The notes: generated by a model from the sequence alone, not told the origin. A stretch of DNA of 64,000 nt from Scolanthus callimorphus (GCA_033964015.1 JAWWUD010000101.1:372001-436000); one strand, 5' to 3'. Numbered from the stretch's first letter, positions 23,050-35,404 are shown. Translations and numbers: made by a program.

Positions 23050-23225
23050 AGCACGTTCTAACAAGTCACAGTTCACGACCGACAAAAGATATAATCTCCT
23101 TGAAATAAAAATGAAAAATAAAATTTTCAGCGAAATCCACAACATAGTATTTCCCTCGTTGTACTAAATCTAACATGTGACAAAGGAAAATCAAGGCTAG
23201 AATATCAGACATGACCTGTTTACAC
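23050..23225 (+). repeat. interspersed repeat B, copy 2
   Basis: The plus strand matches the minus strand of 8235-8430, with CAGTTCACGACCGACAAAAG, AAAATTTTCAGCGAAATCC and AGAATATCAGACATGACCT. The 112-codon frame over 22829-23167 partly overlaps this repeat and is therefore not accepted as a gene. Confidence 0.6.
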
Positions 23226-24810
23226 AAGGCAAAGCAGGGCCAAAAAGTCAAGCTTACTCAAAACTATAATTCGAGTTTAGCCGGAGAAAAAGAAACCTTG
23301 AGGGAGCCAACTAAAGCAGCAAAACGTAAAAGTTACATTAAAGTCAGAATTTTCTCATCAGGAATGCAGTAAACTTGGAAGCTAAAAATATAAATAGCAT
23401 AAGAAGCAATTTCAAGCTTTGTGCTTACCGATAACTGATAGTGAAGTCGTTTCTTTCCTCCGAAAGTCTCCGTCGTGTTGAGTTGAATTCATTCTTACTC
23501 GGCAAGCTTTTGCACAAAGCCAATTTTCCTAAATATATTATTCGGCTAAAACCATTGCAATTTTCTGTTATTGTCAATCCAGTTCTGTGGCTCCCTGATC
23601 GTAGATCTCATATGAGTATTCGAAGAACACGTCGTTTGCAGCTTTTACGAAAGAAACTGTTGTTTTTCTTCAGAAGAACGCCGAAGTCTTGCTTCGCCGT
23701 GGGCCGGGTATTCTGCAAAATGTTTCTCCAAAATGAAATATGAAATATCGGCGAAGGAATCGAGTCCGAAGTATTTTGACAATCATTAGAGAATTCTTTT
23801 GAGCAAATTTGGCGTGGTTCGCACCCACGAGTTCGTCTCAGTTGGACTCAACAAAAATTTCGTCTGATAATGAACTCAAGTGAGCCGACGCGGGCGCGTG
23901 TTTTGTGAGTTTTTTCGGCGGGAAAATGAAGGAGCGACTTCCGGTCCGTGTCCTCTGCCAAGCACCGCGTCAAAGCACCGCGGCGCTGTGCTGGAGGACA
24001 AAATGACCCGCGCGCTCAGTGATCCAAGACGGACTGTGATTGGTTGTGTACACGGGTCGCCAAAAACGCAAGTGCGCATGCGTAAATATGAGCCCGCGAT
24101 GTTTTCGTAAGCCGCTGAACGTATCGTTTTGGCTTGGATGGGGTGCTTTCTCATGTGACGTTGAATGATACGTATGGGGCTGCACTCCGTGCCTTCGGCA
24201 CGGGGAGTTCCGCTATAAAATCTTACGTACGAATGCCTTTATAATGTAAGTTTCAATTCCTTTTTTCTTTTTAACACTCAATAATAATATAATGTGGGAT
24301 TCTGAGTTGTTTTTGTGGATCACTGGTCCTATTTTATAACATTTTGTTGAAACAACCGTGTGACATAGCCCCTTTATAAACTTACCTGTAAACACGATTC
24401 AGATCCGCTTGACAATATCGCGAGTTCACGAGTGTGGACTTGGTTATTCCTTCTTTGGACATTAACAACCATTATTCAGTCGAATTTCCGCAAAAAGAAG
24501 CAACAGGTGATGAAAATCCCTCACTAAATGACCGAACCATCGACATCAGTCATCGCCTGCATCGAAATATTGGTTGTGATTGTAACATTCTCGAACCCAG
24601 ATCTTCTCCGCTATTTATTACTAGATTTGGGTTCCCTGTGGTATAGACGGGAAAGCCGGGGGAAAGGGGGGGGGGGGGCAGGACGATTGTTTGTCCTTGT
24701 TTTTACCACGAATTTGTGCCCCCACACAGAAGCCCCGCGCATTTGTATTGTCTTCTTGCTGTTGAGATGCCTCTGGGGAATGAGATTTCTATTTTCGGCC
24801 GATTAGTATA
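23226..24810. other. non-coding, one GC-rich patch
   Basis: No gene is supported. Positions 23880-24110 are notably GC-richer, with CpG-rich words and a TGCGCATGCG dyad. Open frames exist on both strands there, but none is recognisable. A G run at about 24666-24678 lies in the next part. Confidence 0.4.
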
Positions 24811-24819
24811 TATAATAGT

Positions 24820-24897
24820 TGGATGATTCAGAGGAACTCCAACATTGGACGAGGCCGCAGGCCGAGTCCAATTTGGAGTTCCGAGGAATCATCCATT
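24820..24897. repeat. foldback hairpin
   Basis: TGGATGATTCAGAGGAACTC at the left and GAGTTCCGAGGAATCATCCA at the right pair around the GC-rich GAGGCCGCAGGCCGAG centre. This resembles the other small palindromic elements of the window. Confidence 0.65.
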
Positions 24898-25629
24898 TTT
24901 TTCTTAATTGGACAAGCATGGAGTCCTGTTATTTATTAATTATATAACATCCATGTTCAAACCCAAACTGTCCAATTTTAGCGCGAACTGTCCAATTAGA
25001 GCGCGCGCGATCCAATTAAAAAATAATTGGACGATTCAAGAAAAATCGATCTGCCGGCACAATGGGATTTCAAGCTGGCTATATAATTATGCACTAAAAT
25101 GGGACTGGGATTTCTGGGAAATGGGAATTAGACACCCCCTGCATTGATAACCCTGTAATTGGTTAACTTGGCTTTGCTTGTTGTAGTTACTCGTTAAGTG
25201 TAGGTTTTAAAAATAACTAAAAAGTAACGTTTTAAAGCAATTAGGTTTTTGCGCATGCGCTAATGACGTCATTGGTAGTGTACTTTTCATTTTCCCATGT
25301 TTTGTAACCTCCTACACTTGAGATGACTAAAAAAGTACCGAATTGAAACAAACCTGTTTTTTGGTAGAAATAGGTAGCACCCCACATGGAGAAGTTAAGT
25401 GCCAATTTGACCTATGTATACTTTGGCGGAGGTATAGAGGTAACAGAGAGATGCCAGTAGTTTTAGACACGCTAAGTCCCGCAGATAGCTCGAGAGGGGG
25501 AGGGAAAGGATAAATAATCAACATAAATTATGCTAATGTAGAGTTTACACCGGAGTGAGTTACACCGGAGTGAGTGACATCGGGTCCCCACTACAACTCG
25601 GGGTTACCATAGTAACCCACGAGTTAAAA
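24898..25629. other. non-coding
   Basis: No gene. TTGGAC/GTCCAA words recur around 24906-25030. TACACCGGAGTGAG is repeated at about 25546 and 25560, and GGGTTACCATAGTAACCC (about 25601) is a near-perfect dyad. Confidence 0.4.
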
Positions 25630-25980
25630 ACCGTTTGCGGGAATTTTTATTTTTTACTTGAAAAAGATTGTAAAAAATAGTTTTGTAAATATGCAAAATA
25701 TCGAAAATCGCTCACACGGTTTTGCAGTTCATTTATCTGAGAATAAAATCCGACAAAGTGCGAAATTGTGCAACAAACGGCTAGTGGTACGTCTGGAGCT
25801 TCTCAAGTAAACAAGGTAGTTTTTAGTAAACTTCGATAAACTAAAGAACTTCATAAGATAGAGCAATCTTTTAGCTTTAAAATGATATATAGCTGATTAT
25901 CATAGCATAAATTGCGACGAGACGAGAATTTGTTTCTGAAGACACCCCTCACAGGTTTGCAGATGCATTTAAGATGCTTG
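25630..25980 (+). repeat. interspersed repeat A, copy 2
   Basis: The first 230 bases match 2330-2640, and the last 100 match 4555-4665. The two partial copies elsewhere are therefore explained as pieces of this longer repeat. No coding content. Confidence 0.65.
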
Positions 25981-26398
25981 TGTTGCTTTTAAGGATCACT
26001 TGGCTCGCTTAGCTACAAAGATGCAAATTTTCGACGTTCGTTCCAGCTCGAGAGCTACACCAGTTTATTATACTCAAAACCATAGGAGATGGTTCTATCG
26101 GTGATTCAACGCTCATTAGCGGCACAGTACAGGACAGACATCTAGAGCTTCATCTAAGATGTGTGCCCTAGCATTAGCCTCAAACGAAGACTACTAGATT
26201 TTGGTGAATGTAGGGGCTTGAGACTCAGAGTTCCGGCCATAATAACCGAAAACAAAATTAACAATGTGTAGAGGACTTTCTATTTTCTCTAGAAACATGT
26301 TCAAAATCATCAAAAGGCAATTACCTGAGCCACAAGCAAAATGCAAATTGGGGTTGATTTTCGCAATTTGGGGTTAATTTTGGCGAATTTCACGAGGC

Positions 26399-26407
26399 AT
26401 TCTGCAG
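26399..26407. other. 9-bp target-site duplication, left
   Basis: ATTCTGCAG directly abuts the outer end of the left inverted repeat. The same nine bases abut the outer end of the right inverted repeat at 37983-37991. Confidence 0.75.
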
Positions 26408-26601
26408 TAGACTGCTTGCAGCCCCTTCTCCGGCGAACGTCCGTAAATCGAGAGAAGCGAACGTCGAGAGAAATCCCGCGGCGGCGCGCTTCGGTTTGTT
26501 TACAAGTGTCGAGTTACCAGGAGAGAGAGAGAGACGCGCCACGGGGGGAAAACGCCGAAAGAAGGGACTGCGGACACACCATTCATAAAACTTGACTTTT
26601 T
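26408..26601 (+). repeat. left terminal inverted repeat
   Basis: The sequence from TAGACTGCTTGCAGCCCC through GGTTTGTTTACAAGTGTCGA to ACTTGACTTTTT matches the complement of 37982-37756 with almost no mismatches. It holds one full and one partial copy of the unit CGAACGTCCGTAAATCGAGA plus GAAG. A run of AGAGAGAGAG lies in the middle. Confidence 0.8.
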
Positions 26602-26788
26602 CAAAGGAATTTCACTTGAAAGATCTGATTGGCTAGAGTGTAACGATCTATCAGCGCCGAGCCAATAACCTCTTGAGGTGTTGATGGACGTAGACCGTGA
26701 CGTGCTTTCGCTGTAATAGCTAACCAAGCGACCTTTGCCTTGGTTCGTAGCGCGTGACAAAACATGACAGATTTTGACCTTAGTAAGG

Positions 26789-26922
26789 GTTAGAGAATGG
26801 ACGCGAGTGTTCTATGGGATATAGACCACTAATGAACAAAAATCTGCGAGCGCGTTAGCGCGAGCAGATTTTTGTTCATTAGTGGTCTATTTCCCATAGG
26901 ACACGAGCGTCCATTCTCTAAC
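26789..26922. repeat. 134-bp near-perfect palindrome (foldback)
   Basis: GTTAGAGAATGGACGC at the left mirrors GCGTCCATTCTCTAAC at the right. The inner arms TAATGAACAAAAATCTGC / GCAGATTTTTGTTCATTA are perfect. The loop is GAGCGCGTTAGCGCGA. It is nested just inside the left TIR of the large element. Confidence 0.85.
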
Positions 26923-28158
26923 TTTTTTAGAACATGATCAATGCCACGAAGAAAGTCTTTTGAACGTTTTTGTGCTAGCTTGTCATTGAAATGTCAACAT
27001 CATTACAGAGCATTGTTCAGAGCCATACTTCATCCAAGGCTTTTTACAATAGTAGTGTCAATCAAAGCCTTGTGAATGAAACGATCTACCGACAAAGCGG
27101 TTTGTTTTGAGTGCATGCATTGTTCTAATTAATTTCCAAGTGTTTGTTTTGAGACGATAGCAGTTGAAACTGGCCATATACTGGAGTTGCTGACAGGTTT
27201 CGTTCCCGAAGTCAGGTAAGAAATGAAAATATTCTATCGCAAGCTTTTGTAATGGATTGCTCGACTCCTATGGCCCAAGGAAAAGGGAGAAACAGGAAAG
27301 CGTACATAAAATCTCGGTCTCGTTATCAGAATTCGTAAATCCGTAAAGTTTGGATCGAACACCGGAAATTGAACTCAGAAGTCGCATTACAGCGGAACAT
27401 TTGGTAAAACATACTTTTGAATTGACAATCTGTTTCTTCCCGGGGCTTTCTTATGAGAATTGCAAGAGCGCTGATGTTCGAGGCTGGCAAAATTCGAAGT
27501 TTGTTTTAGCAGTTTGAGACTCAAATGTTCTTCAAATGCCTCGAGACAGCCAAGAGTTGAGTGAATCAGACAATAAACTGATGCGCGAAAGGTAGAAGTT
27601 TTTCCCTTAAAAATACAGTACGTTATACATGAAAAGGGAACATCAAAATGCAAAATGTTCGTGGAGAAACTTTTAGGTATTTGCTATGCTTAACTACAGT
27701 ACAAAAAGCCATGCTCTTAGGGGGCTCTCGCACGCTTGCTGGCCACTTCTCTGACAAGAAAATAGCTCAAATCGCAATCCAATTCCATCGTCTTGATAAC
27801 TTGTCAAAACAACCTAGAATTGCATTTGTCCAACACTTGAAAGGTTTTTCTATAAATCTGGAGGACTATTTTGATTACTACGGGAAAATATGCATGTGTT
27901 TTTGCGGTTACTATTTCACTTAACTTAAGGTTCTTAATTTCTTGCCTAACAAAACTTCGAATTCTTATAAACGTGGCTATTATAAACAAATTGCAATGTT
28001 GATAATGTACTAATTTTGATTTGTTTATTTTGTTATAGAAAGATGTTGGAGAGAGACTTGTAATAAAGGGCTATTTTGCAAAAGATGACAATGAAGTCAA
28101 TGTTTTCCTTTATTTTGTAGAGTTGGTTGTGTCAAGCGGCGAGGGAAGAACAGGGTGT
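26923..28158. other. 5' region of the helicase gene, no frame supported
   Basis: No coding frame is recognised. A consensus-like splice donor (GTCAG|GTAAGA) near 27215 and an acceptor-like TTTTGTTATAG near 28040 could bound a 5' UTR intron, which is speculative. The short frames at 27387-27653 (minus) and 27648-27923 (plus) lack family features. Confidence 0.35.
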
Positions 28159-28320
28159 GGTTTGTACATAGTCATTAGTATTCATGCCCATAGTCATTAG
28201 TATTCTCTATGTTGCACCTTGGTTTTCTTTGTTCTTCTTCAGGAGAACAATGAAAATGCAAGGTGCAACCAGAGAATATTAATGACTATGAGCATGAATA
28301 CTAATGACTATGTACAAACC
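28159..28320. repeat. 162-bp foldback just upstream of the helicase
   Basis: GGTTTGTACATAGTCATTAG at the left pairs with CTAATGACTATGTACAAACC at the right. The middle arms AGGTGCAAC / GTTGCACCT also pair. Each arm carries two copies of CATAGTCATTAGTATTC or a close variant. It ends about 70 bases before the first helicase ATG and might affect its promoter. Confidence 0.8.
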
Positions 28321-28391
28321 CCTAATTTTCCCTATTGTTCAATGCCCTCGCCGCTTGACGCTTTAGTTTCTATGGGATATAGGGGACGCAA

Positions 28392-28882
28392 ATGCCGGTT
28401 GCTGATTGGCTGAGTGGCATTGGTCATGTTCTAATTCTTGATAAGTGTTGTAGTGATTTCGCGCTTCCGTCTCCGAGAAGAGAACAACATTCTGCAGTAA
28501 CATCTCTACTCAAAGGGATCGACGTTCTTGCAGTACTTCCAACAGGTTTTGGAAAAAGTTTTGTTTATCAACTCTATTTCTGCGCGGCCAGAGGGCTAGC
28601 GCTCGCTGCTGGCAAGGAAAGACCTTTAGTGTTTGTTGTGTCTCCATTAAAATCGATCATAATCGACCAAGTTAAAGACCTAGATGACCTTCAAGCGAAA
28701 GGAATATCGCTTCCTAGCCACGACGCGATCGAAAAAATCGCAAACAACGAAGTGGACGTTGTGTTTGGATCTGCTGAGGAGTTTCTAAAGCAAAGTTTCT
28801 TGCAAGGAGTCCGCAGATCCCAGGAAACTCGAAAGAGATTGTCACTGGTGGTTGTAGACGAATGCCATACCGTAGAAACATG
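28392..28882 (+). CDS. helicase exon 1
   Basis: Opens with an ATG and ends at ACATG|GTAAGT in phase 2. It carries helicase motifs 0, I, Ia and II. The first 15 or so residues look unlike other RecQ N-termini, so the start could lie downstream or in an upstream exon. Confidence 0.75.
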
Positions 28883-30834
28883 GTAAGTTAAGCTTACATT
28901 TATCGTACATGCTTCTTCTGGATAATCACAATTTTATAGTATATACATTGTTTGTTTGCTTCGTGCTACTAACGCTGGGTGAGTGCCATATTTTATCACG
29001 TACGTGATTACGAATTATTCTGATTTTGTTTTTAGGGGCAAAGGGAAAAAGAAAGGAAAGAGGCGTCCAGAAGCCTTCCGAAGTGCATTTGCAAACTTAT
29101 CTACACTCAGGTCATTCAGCGAAGGTAAGAAGTGCGAGAAATATTATTAATCTCTGTTGAATTATAACGCAAAGTTGCGTACGTGGTATTTACCCTGGCC
29201 GGACGGCGCTTTAAAACAAGTAAAGACTTTATAGCTAAAGTTTAACTTACAGGTTTTTGCAGAATGATAAAAAGTTTTGCAATAAAGGAATATTCCGTAG
29301 AAATTGACCAAATGTAATTTCACATTTTATGAATTGACAGGTTTAACTTATAAGCTTAACAATATTCAGGGGATTTTTCTCAGGAAATTATAGGGCTCTC
29401 CAGTATTTGGTGCAGAGTGGTATTTGTTGAACCAGATTTTGCTTATAGCTTAGATTTTGTTCTGCGGTTTTTGTAAGAATATAAGCTTAATATTATAATT
29501 TTCACCATGGTTAAAAAATTTCATTGCATTATTCAAACAGTTGCAGTGAGAATAGCAGGCAAAAACATAAAATCGTCTTGAATGGTTAAATAGCAGCAAC
29601 TCTGTGCCTAAAATGTGTACCTTTTTTTCACCAGGTGTTCCTGTTTTGGCATTGACTGGAACAGCAAATGATGCAATGGTAAAGGCTATAAAGCAAACCC
29701 TTGCCCTAAAGGACTGTACTACAATTCGACTAAGCCCTGAGAGGAGAAATCTTCGATATTCTGTGAGGAAATGCAGTCGACAAGCTGAGCTTACAAACCT
29801 GAGCTGGCTTGTGGAAAGCATCAAAGAAAATGGAATCCAAACACCAAAGACTATTATTTTTTGTACAACCATGACTGATATTGCAAATGTGCTAGGTTAT
29901 TTGCTTAGCAAATTAGAACATCATGCATATGCGAGCCACCTTCCCTTGTCTGTATCAAGCAGACTCATTGGAATGTATCATTCTATGACATTATCCAAGA
30001 ACAAGGACAAGATTTACGACTCCTTTAAGTCAGACAAAGGTGTGGTTCGTGTAATAATTGCCTCGTCTGCATTAAGTATGGGCGTCAACTTCAAGGATGT
30101 GAGGTATATAATTCACATTGGGCCTGCAAGGTCGTTGGTTGACCATGTTCAGGAGTCAGGGAGAGCTGGTCGTGATGGCCAGCTGGCCCACAACATTATT
30201 GTGTACCGTGGACAAAGGCTGTCTCTCTGTGAGCAACCTGTAAAGGACTTTGTTAAAGCGTCTGGGTGCCTGCGGCAAGCTCTTTTTACCTTTTTTGACA
30301 TGTGGATTCTGTAAGTCCACAACACAACTGTTGTATAAATTGTGCTTTGGAATGCAAGTGTGATGGGGATTCATGTACTCAAGAAAAACTCCCTTTTGAA
30401 GATGAAGAGAAAACGGAAGCGTCAATGAAAAAAATAGCCGTGAGGTAAATGATGATGACAAGGCTGTTTTGAGAGAAGCACTGCATGAATACAGAGCTAG
30501 TTTAGAAAGGGGAACCTCCTCATTGTTTGACACAACAAGCTGTCATGGACTGTCTGATGAACTTATCGGTGACATTGTGGATAGTGCACATGAACTTTTT
30601 ACCTTGGATGATATGCTAGCAAACATCCCCTTTTTTTCTGTCAAACAAGCATTGTCAGTGTTAGAACTGTTACATGAGATTTTTGAGGATATTCCATCAT
30701 CAAAGGGTGTTTTGTTATCTATGCAAGAAAGGGAAGTACCAAATCCAGCCAGTGAACTGCATGACTATTTTGATGATTCTGACAGTGACATCGAGGTAGA
30801 TCTTGTGAATGATGGAGAACTTGAAAATTTGTGA
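28392..30834 (+). CDS. RecQ-family DNA helicase gene, three exons, lightly damaged
   Basis: The family is ATP-dependent 3'-5' DNA helicases. Exon 1 (28392-28882) has motif 0 (REQ, Q32), the Walker A motif LPTGFGKS (residues 49-56) and the DECH box VVDECHTVETW at its end. Exon 2 (29036-29124) supplies WG and basic residues. Exon 3 (from 29635) has motif III LALTGTA, motif V SALSMGVNFKDV and motif VI QESGRAGRDG. Junctions are GT-AG and frame-preserving (phase 2, then phase 1). The main frame stops at 30314. A Cys-rich tail resembling the RecQ zinc-binding region continues in another frame (30299-30448), and a third frame runs to 30834. A TG duplication (30301-30304) and a seven-A run (30428-30434) explain the two shifts. 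It is convergent with the DUF6589-like gene. The true 5' start is uncertain. Confidence 0.75.
29036..29124 (+). CDS. helicase exon 2
   Basis: An 89-nt exon between TTTTTAG and GAAG|GTAAGA. It completes the Trp of the DECH-box segment and encodes a Lys/Arg-rich stretch followed by AFRSAFANLSTLRSF, as expected between motifs II and III. Confidence 0.75.
29635..30834 (+). CDS. helicase exon 3 with two frameshifts
   Basis: Starts after TTTTTTTCACCAG in phase 1. The continuous frame covers motifs III-VI and stops at 30314. The Cys-rich segment HNCCINCALECKCDGDSC follows in another frame, and the acidic C-terminal tail ending at TGA 30834 in a third. Confidence 0.7.
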
Positions 30835-30869
30835 AAGTGGAGATAATTTTCTTTCAAGTTGAACTTCCC

Positions 30870-31035
30870 CGCTCCTCAAAACCCATGAGGGAGGCTCTGG
30901 TAACATCCATTTGTGGCTCTTTGCTGATTGGCTGATTTTGAATCTTGCTGCAAGTGCAAAGTTCTTTCTCTCAATGACTCTGTATGCATCAGTGGCTGTT
31001 ACCATAGCCTCCCTGGCAGGTTTAGAATAGATTGG
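30870..31035. repeat. small TIR element at the helicase 3' end
   Basis: ATGAGGGAGGCTCTGGTAAC (about 30885) and GTTACCATAGCCTCCCTGGC (about 30998) are near-perfect inverted repeats, with weaker pairing outside. It lies in the intergenic gap between the two convergent genes. Confidence 0.6.
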
Positions 31036-31453
31036 GTTTACACCAAAGCTAGACCAGCATAATGCCTTCATTGCATCCTGTTAACTCAGAAACCGCCTAA
31101 AGGCACAACTCATCTCCATAAAACATTAGAGTAATCGAGACCTGTACTATTGTTCTCCAGTTTATTAAATATATACAAGTTAATTGTTCTTAAATTTTTA
31201 AATGTTTGTACATAATTTCATTATTGCATACATGCAATAAAGTGTTTTAAATTGTGAAAGGCTTGTATTACTACTTTGCATTGGTCATTTGCAAAATACA
31301 TTACAGCTCTTTCTCATATCAGAATTTATTGATGTTAATAACTGAAAATTGACTTTTCAGCCTTCTTTCTGGAGCTTCTGGATCTATCCAACCCTATACC
31401 CCTGGATGATTTAATCCTAGATCTGAGACAGAGAATAACCCTCCTATAAAAAA
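31036..31453. promoter_or_regulatory. shared 3' intergenic region with poly(A) signals
   Basis: AATAAA on plus at 31236-31241 could end the helicase transcript. TTTATT at 31325-31330 and 31161-31166 gives AATAAA on minus for the opposing gene. No coding frame. Confidence 0.4.
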
Positions 31454-34400
31454 TCAAACCTCATAAATGCCTTTCCAGGTTTGGTGCAATGACTTAATCC
31501 AGTCATAGAGGGCTCTGTAATCTAACTGGCCAAGAATATTTGCCCTTATTTTAGGGAAAGAATTGTAGCCAGCCCTGCCAGGAGTATATGCAAACACATT
31601 ATTTGCTATCAAATCTGACACTATTACTTTAACACTTTCCTCCTTAGCTTTAGGGTTATGACGTAACATCAGACATTTCACAATCTGCATCACACGTCGC
31701 CAAAATGGCTTCTGTTGATGCTAAGAAGCGTGCAATTCTGTTAGCTGAGGCCTCACTGAGGTCTGCCCCTAGCACTTTCAAGCATCCTTTAAGGAGGTTG
31801 TTTAGCTGTTCAAGACGGAGGTCAAGTGGTATATTGCAGCCAGCTCTGCCATGTGTGTTACAAAAGCGGTTAGAAATAAGGCTTTCTGCCTTTTTAGCAG
31901 ACAAGAGCGATGTTACTTTGGTTAACAACAATAAAGTTGTATAGGCATACTTGGTACGACCATAACTCTTATAGATTAAAAGAGCAAACTTGTACAGGTT
32001 AATGAGCCTGTGACCATCTCCTTCTTTGATAGCATCGTTGATGTCATGCAGAAGAAGACCAAATCGTAATTTTGCAACATGATAGTTACGCTTGTAGTCT
32101 TCCTTGTCTGGTTCTGGTTTCTTGTTGGGAGCAGGCTGCTCGGTTGGTAGTTGCAGGCTTGGGTGTTTCTGCTTTTCATGTCTAAGAACAAAGTGTTGAT
32201 AATAATTTCTGTGAGATTCCATTAAATATCCATATCCCCTCCCCCCGTGCAGGGTACTATTTTTTGAGACCCCCTCCCATCATTTGGAGGGGGTGGCAAT
32301 CATACCCACCACCCCCCCATGAATTTACAAAAGACCCATTGACAAAGAGTATCCAAGCAAAAGTAAAATAAATGATTTCTGAGTGAATTACTATTTAGGA
32401 CTAATGTTCTAAAGTTATTGAAGTGTACCCCTAAGAAATTTTATTCTCTCAGACCCCGGGCCTGTGCGTTAAAGGGGGGCCCCCTTTGAGTGAGTTAGAT
32501 GGGGGGTCCCTTTTTAGTGAGGGGGGGGGGGGGGGGTGTTGCCTTGTGATGTTCCTACCTCGTTCGTGTAGCTTTTGTTTTATAAACCAGTCTACAGGTT
32601 GGGTCTCTGCACTTGAAGCAGCCAGAACTGTCCCTCTCATCAGTGTCTGGTGTATTTGGAGTTCTGAGATCTGGGTGCACACTAACCTCATGCCTACAAA
32701 AGTCCATTCAAAGAAACAGTAAGTTACAATATAGACAAAATCTTGAGATTTTAGTAGAAATACAAGAATTATTATAAATATGAGGACATAAAAAAGTATC
32801 TGGGAGGAGTCTCTTGTAAAGTTTTGGAGAGTTGGCATGTATGTGATACATACTGCGTGCTCATGTTGACAATGTCATGTCTGATCACAGACTACTCTGC
32901 ATAAAACCTTACCTTACACGTCCTGACTGAAATTTGTATCTGCGTTCACATCCCTCGGCTCTGCAAACAAAGCCTCCTGCTTCCACTTCAGCAAGTTCTA
33001 GCACTCCATCTGTGATTCTAGTCACATCTGTGTCCATCACATACTAAGTAAAGATAATGAGTTTAAGACATTTATTACCGTACAAAAACTCTAACAGAAA
33101 TCATGCCAACTATAGCTGCTATTGTAGCTTACACAAGAAATGAATCCATCTATTAACTGATAGAGCCATGCTCGCTTATTCTCTTGGGCTTCCCATTCCT
33201 CTGGTTCATTCAGCTCAGAGTTGATGTCACCTGAAAGATTGAAGTGTGTTGTAACTATATTGTATGTCATGTCATAATATTCAATTTTCATACCCCCCCC
33301 CCCCCCACACATACACACCATTATGTCATGCCATCATGATACATCTTCATACACACTCTCTATAACCTATGACCTCATCCCCCCACACACCATTATGTCA
33401 TGCCATCATGATACATCTTCATACACTCTCTCTATAACCTATGACCTCATCCCCCCCCCCCTCACCTTCTCTTGATCACTTATGTAAAAGTATTTTCTGG
33501 AACTACACAATGCCAAAACAATTTACAAACCACTAATTGAAGACATTTTGCAGTAATTCATGAACGCTGCAACCACATGAGCTTCCAACTCTCTGTCATG
33601 GAATTCACGATATGCATTGTAATCTTTTTCAACTCCTCTTTTGGCATTAGTTTTCCCAGTTCGGTTTATGGAAGCTGTTGTTGTTCCTATTTCACTAGCT
33701 GATTCTGCCTTCAGAAAGATCTTATTTTCAACCTATAAAACAAAAATTATAACACATTTGAGAAAGTGTATAATCAGCCTAGTCACTCCCTATATATGAT
33801 TTGTTGAATTTCATTCCTTAAGGGGACAATCACTTATAATATTATCACTTATGCAGGGTACCCTAAATGGGCCAAGTGGCACAAAATGGTCTTTCTACTA
33901 GTATTATAGATATTTTAGACCTACACTGTATAGATTGACTTTAGCATGCCAGTCTGCATGTAGTGGGTCCAGCCCTTCTATCCGATCATATGGGTTATCT
34001 CCATCCTTGAATATCCACTGGATGTTCCTTGCCCTCTCCTCGGTGAGCTGGTCACCATCCAAGAAGACAGAATCTAGGATGTTACTTTCAGCTAATGGCA
34101 CATATGACTCCTGATTCTTCATCAGCAGCTGCGCCATTTCCCCGCCAATATTGGGGTTTACGAATTCTAAGCCCAGGCAGCACTGCATGTACAAATGACA
34201 GACATTTTCATCATTAATAAATAGCTAGCAATGCATGAAAGGGGGATTTCTTATATCCCAAGAATTACTGATTTCACACAATGAATACTCATATGGAGGC
34301 ATAGAATATTATTAGTGTAAAAAGAAGCTACAAAAAAACTACTTGAAAGGATTTGTTAATTTTCCTGTGAATTAAAAATCCAATTTCTATCCAATTATAG

Positions 34401-35360
34401 ACAAGATTGTGGGGCTATAAAAATCTAAACCCCCTTAGTAGACACTTTTAAGTAGACCTCCTCAGCTAGGTCATAATCTTCCCATTTCAGATCACATGGC
34501 ATTCATACAAATATTATTTCTTTCGTCTTCTGCTACGTACCAAAGGATATATGAATATGGAAGCATTACGAACTAAGAAATATATTCAAATGAATGACAC
34601 ATTATCTGGGAAAACAATTACACCCAAAGCCGAGGAGGTATATTTACAGAATGCAGTTTCAAGTACCACTTGAAATAATTACAAATTCTGAATTACAAAC
34701 TCTCCTGGGGAGGGGGTGCTCTTATGCATGTAAGTTAAAGTGAAAGTGAAAGTGTAAGTTAAAGTGAAAGTGCTGGAAAAAATACCACAACAGCAAACAA
34801 ACAAAACATATCTATATATAAACTGTATTGCATCACTCACAAAAAAAATCAAAAATTAATAAAAATAATAAATTGTCTTACCACATCTGATTTCTTTGCC
34901 ATTTCCACAGTATATCTGTGTGGAATATGATGCACCACCAGCTTTCTGTAACAGGAAAACCTTGGGATGTACTGTGTAATAATTCTTGAAATCAAAACAA
35001 AAATCTTGTCTCAAGGCCACATTTGCTTGAGCTGTAGGTAGCAGCTCTTCCATGTTGATATCGGCGATTGATTTCTGCGGTTTCTGGTCACTTTTGTGGC
35101 TGCATGCCACTGGCACTCGATCAGCAATCGCATATTGATGAGTCCAGTGGAGGGATTGGTTTCCTGCAGCTGTGGACTGAATCCGTGCCTTAACAGAAAA
35201 GTCCAGGTTGTCTGCAACAATTCTGTCAACGAAAATTAACAATGGTCACAAAGAGGTTGAGGGAGATCATAAGGGTTAATCAAAAAAGCCTAACAATATA
35301 TTGCTCCAGGGGGAGTACTCAGGAAAAGACACAGCCGCGTAGCCAGGAATTTCTGAAGGT

Positions 35361-35404
<44 letters not shown>

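Noticed and set aside
22829..23167. 112-codon plus-strand frame
   Set aside because: Its end overlaps interspersed repeat B and nothing in it is recognisable.
26341..26595. Arg-rich protein shared with 37763-38017
   Set aside because: It is the translation of the terminal inverted repeats; the shared peptide reflects TIR identity, not a gene.
29450..29872. 140-codon minus-strand frame
   Set aside because: It is antisense to helicase exon 3 and its intron.
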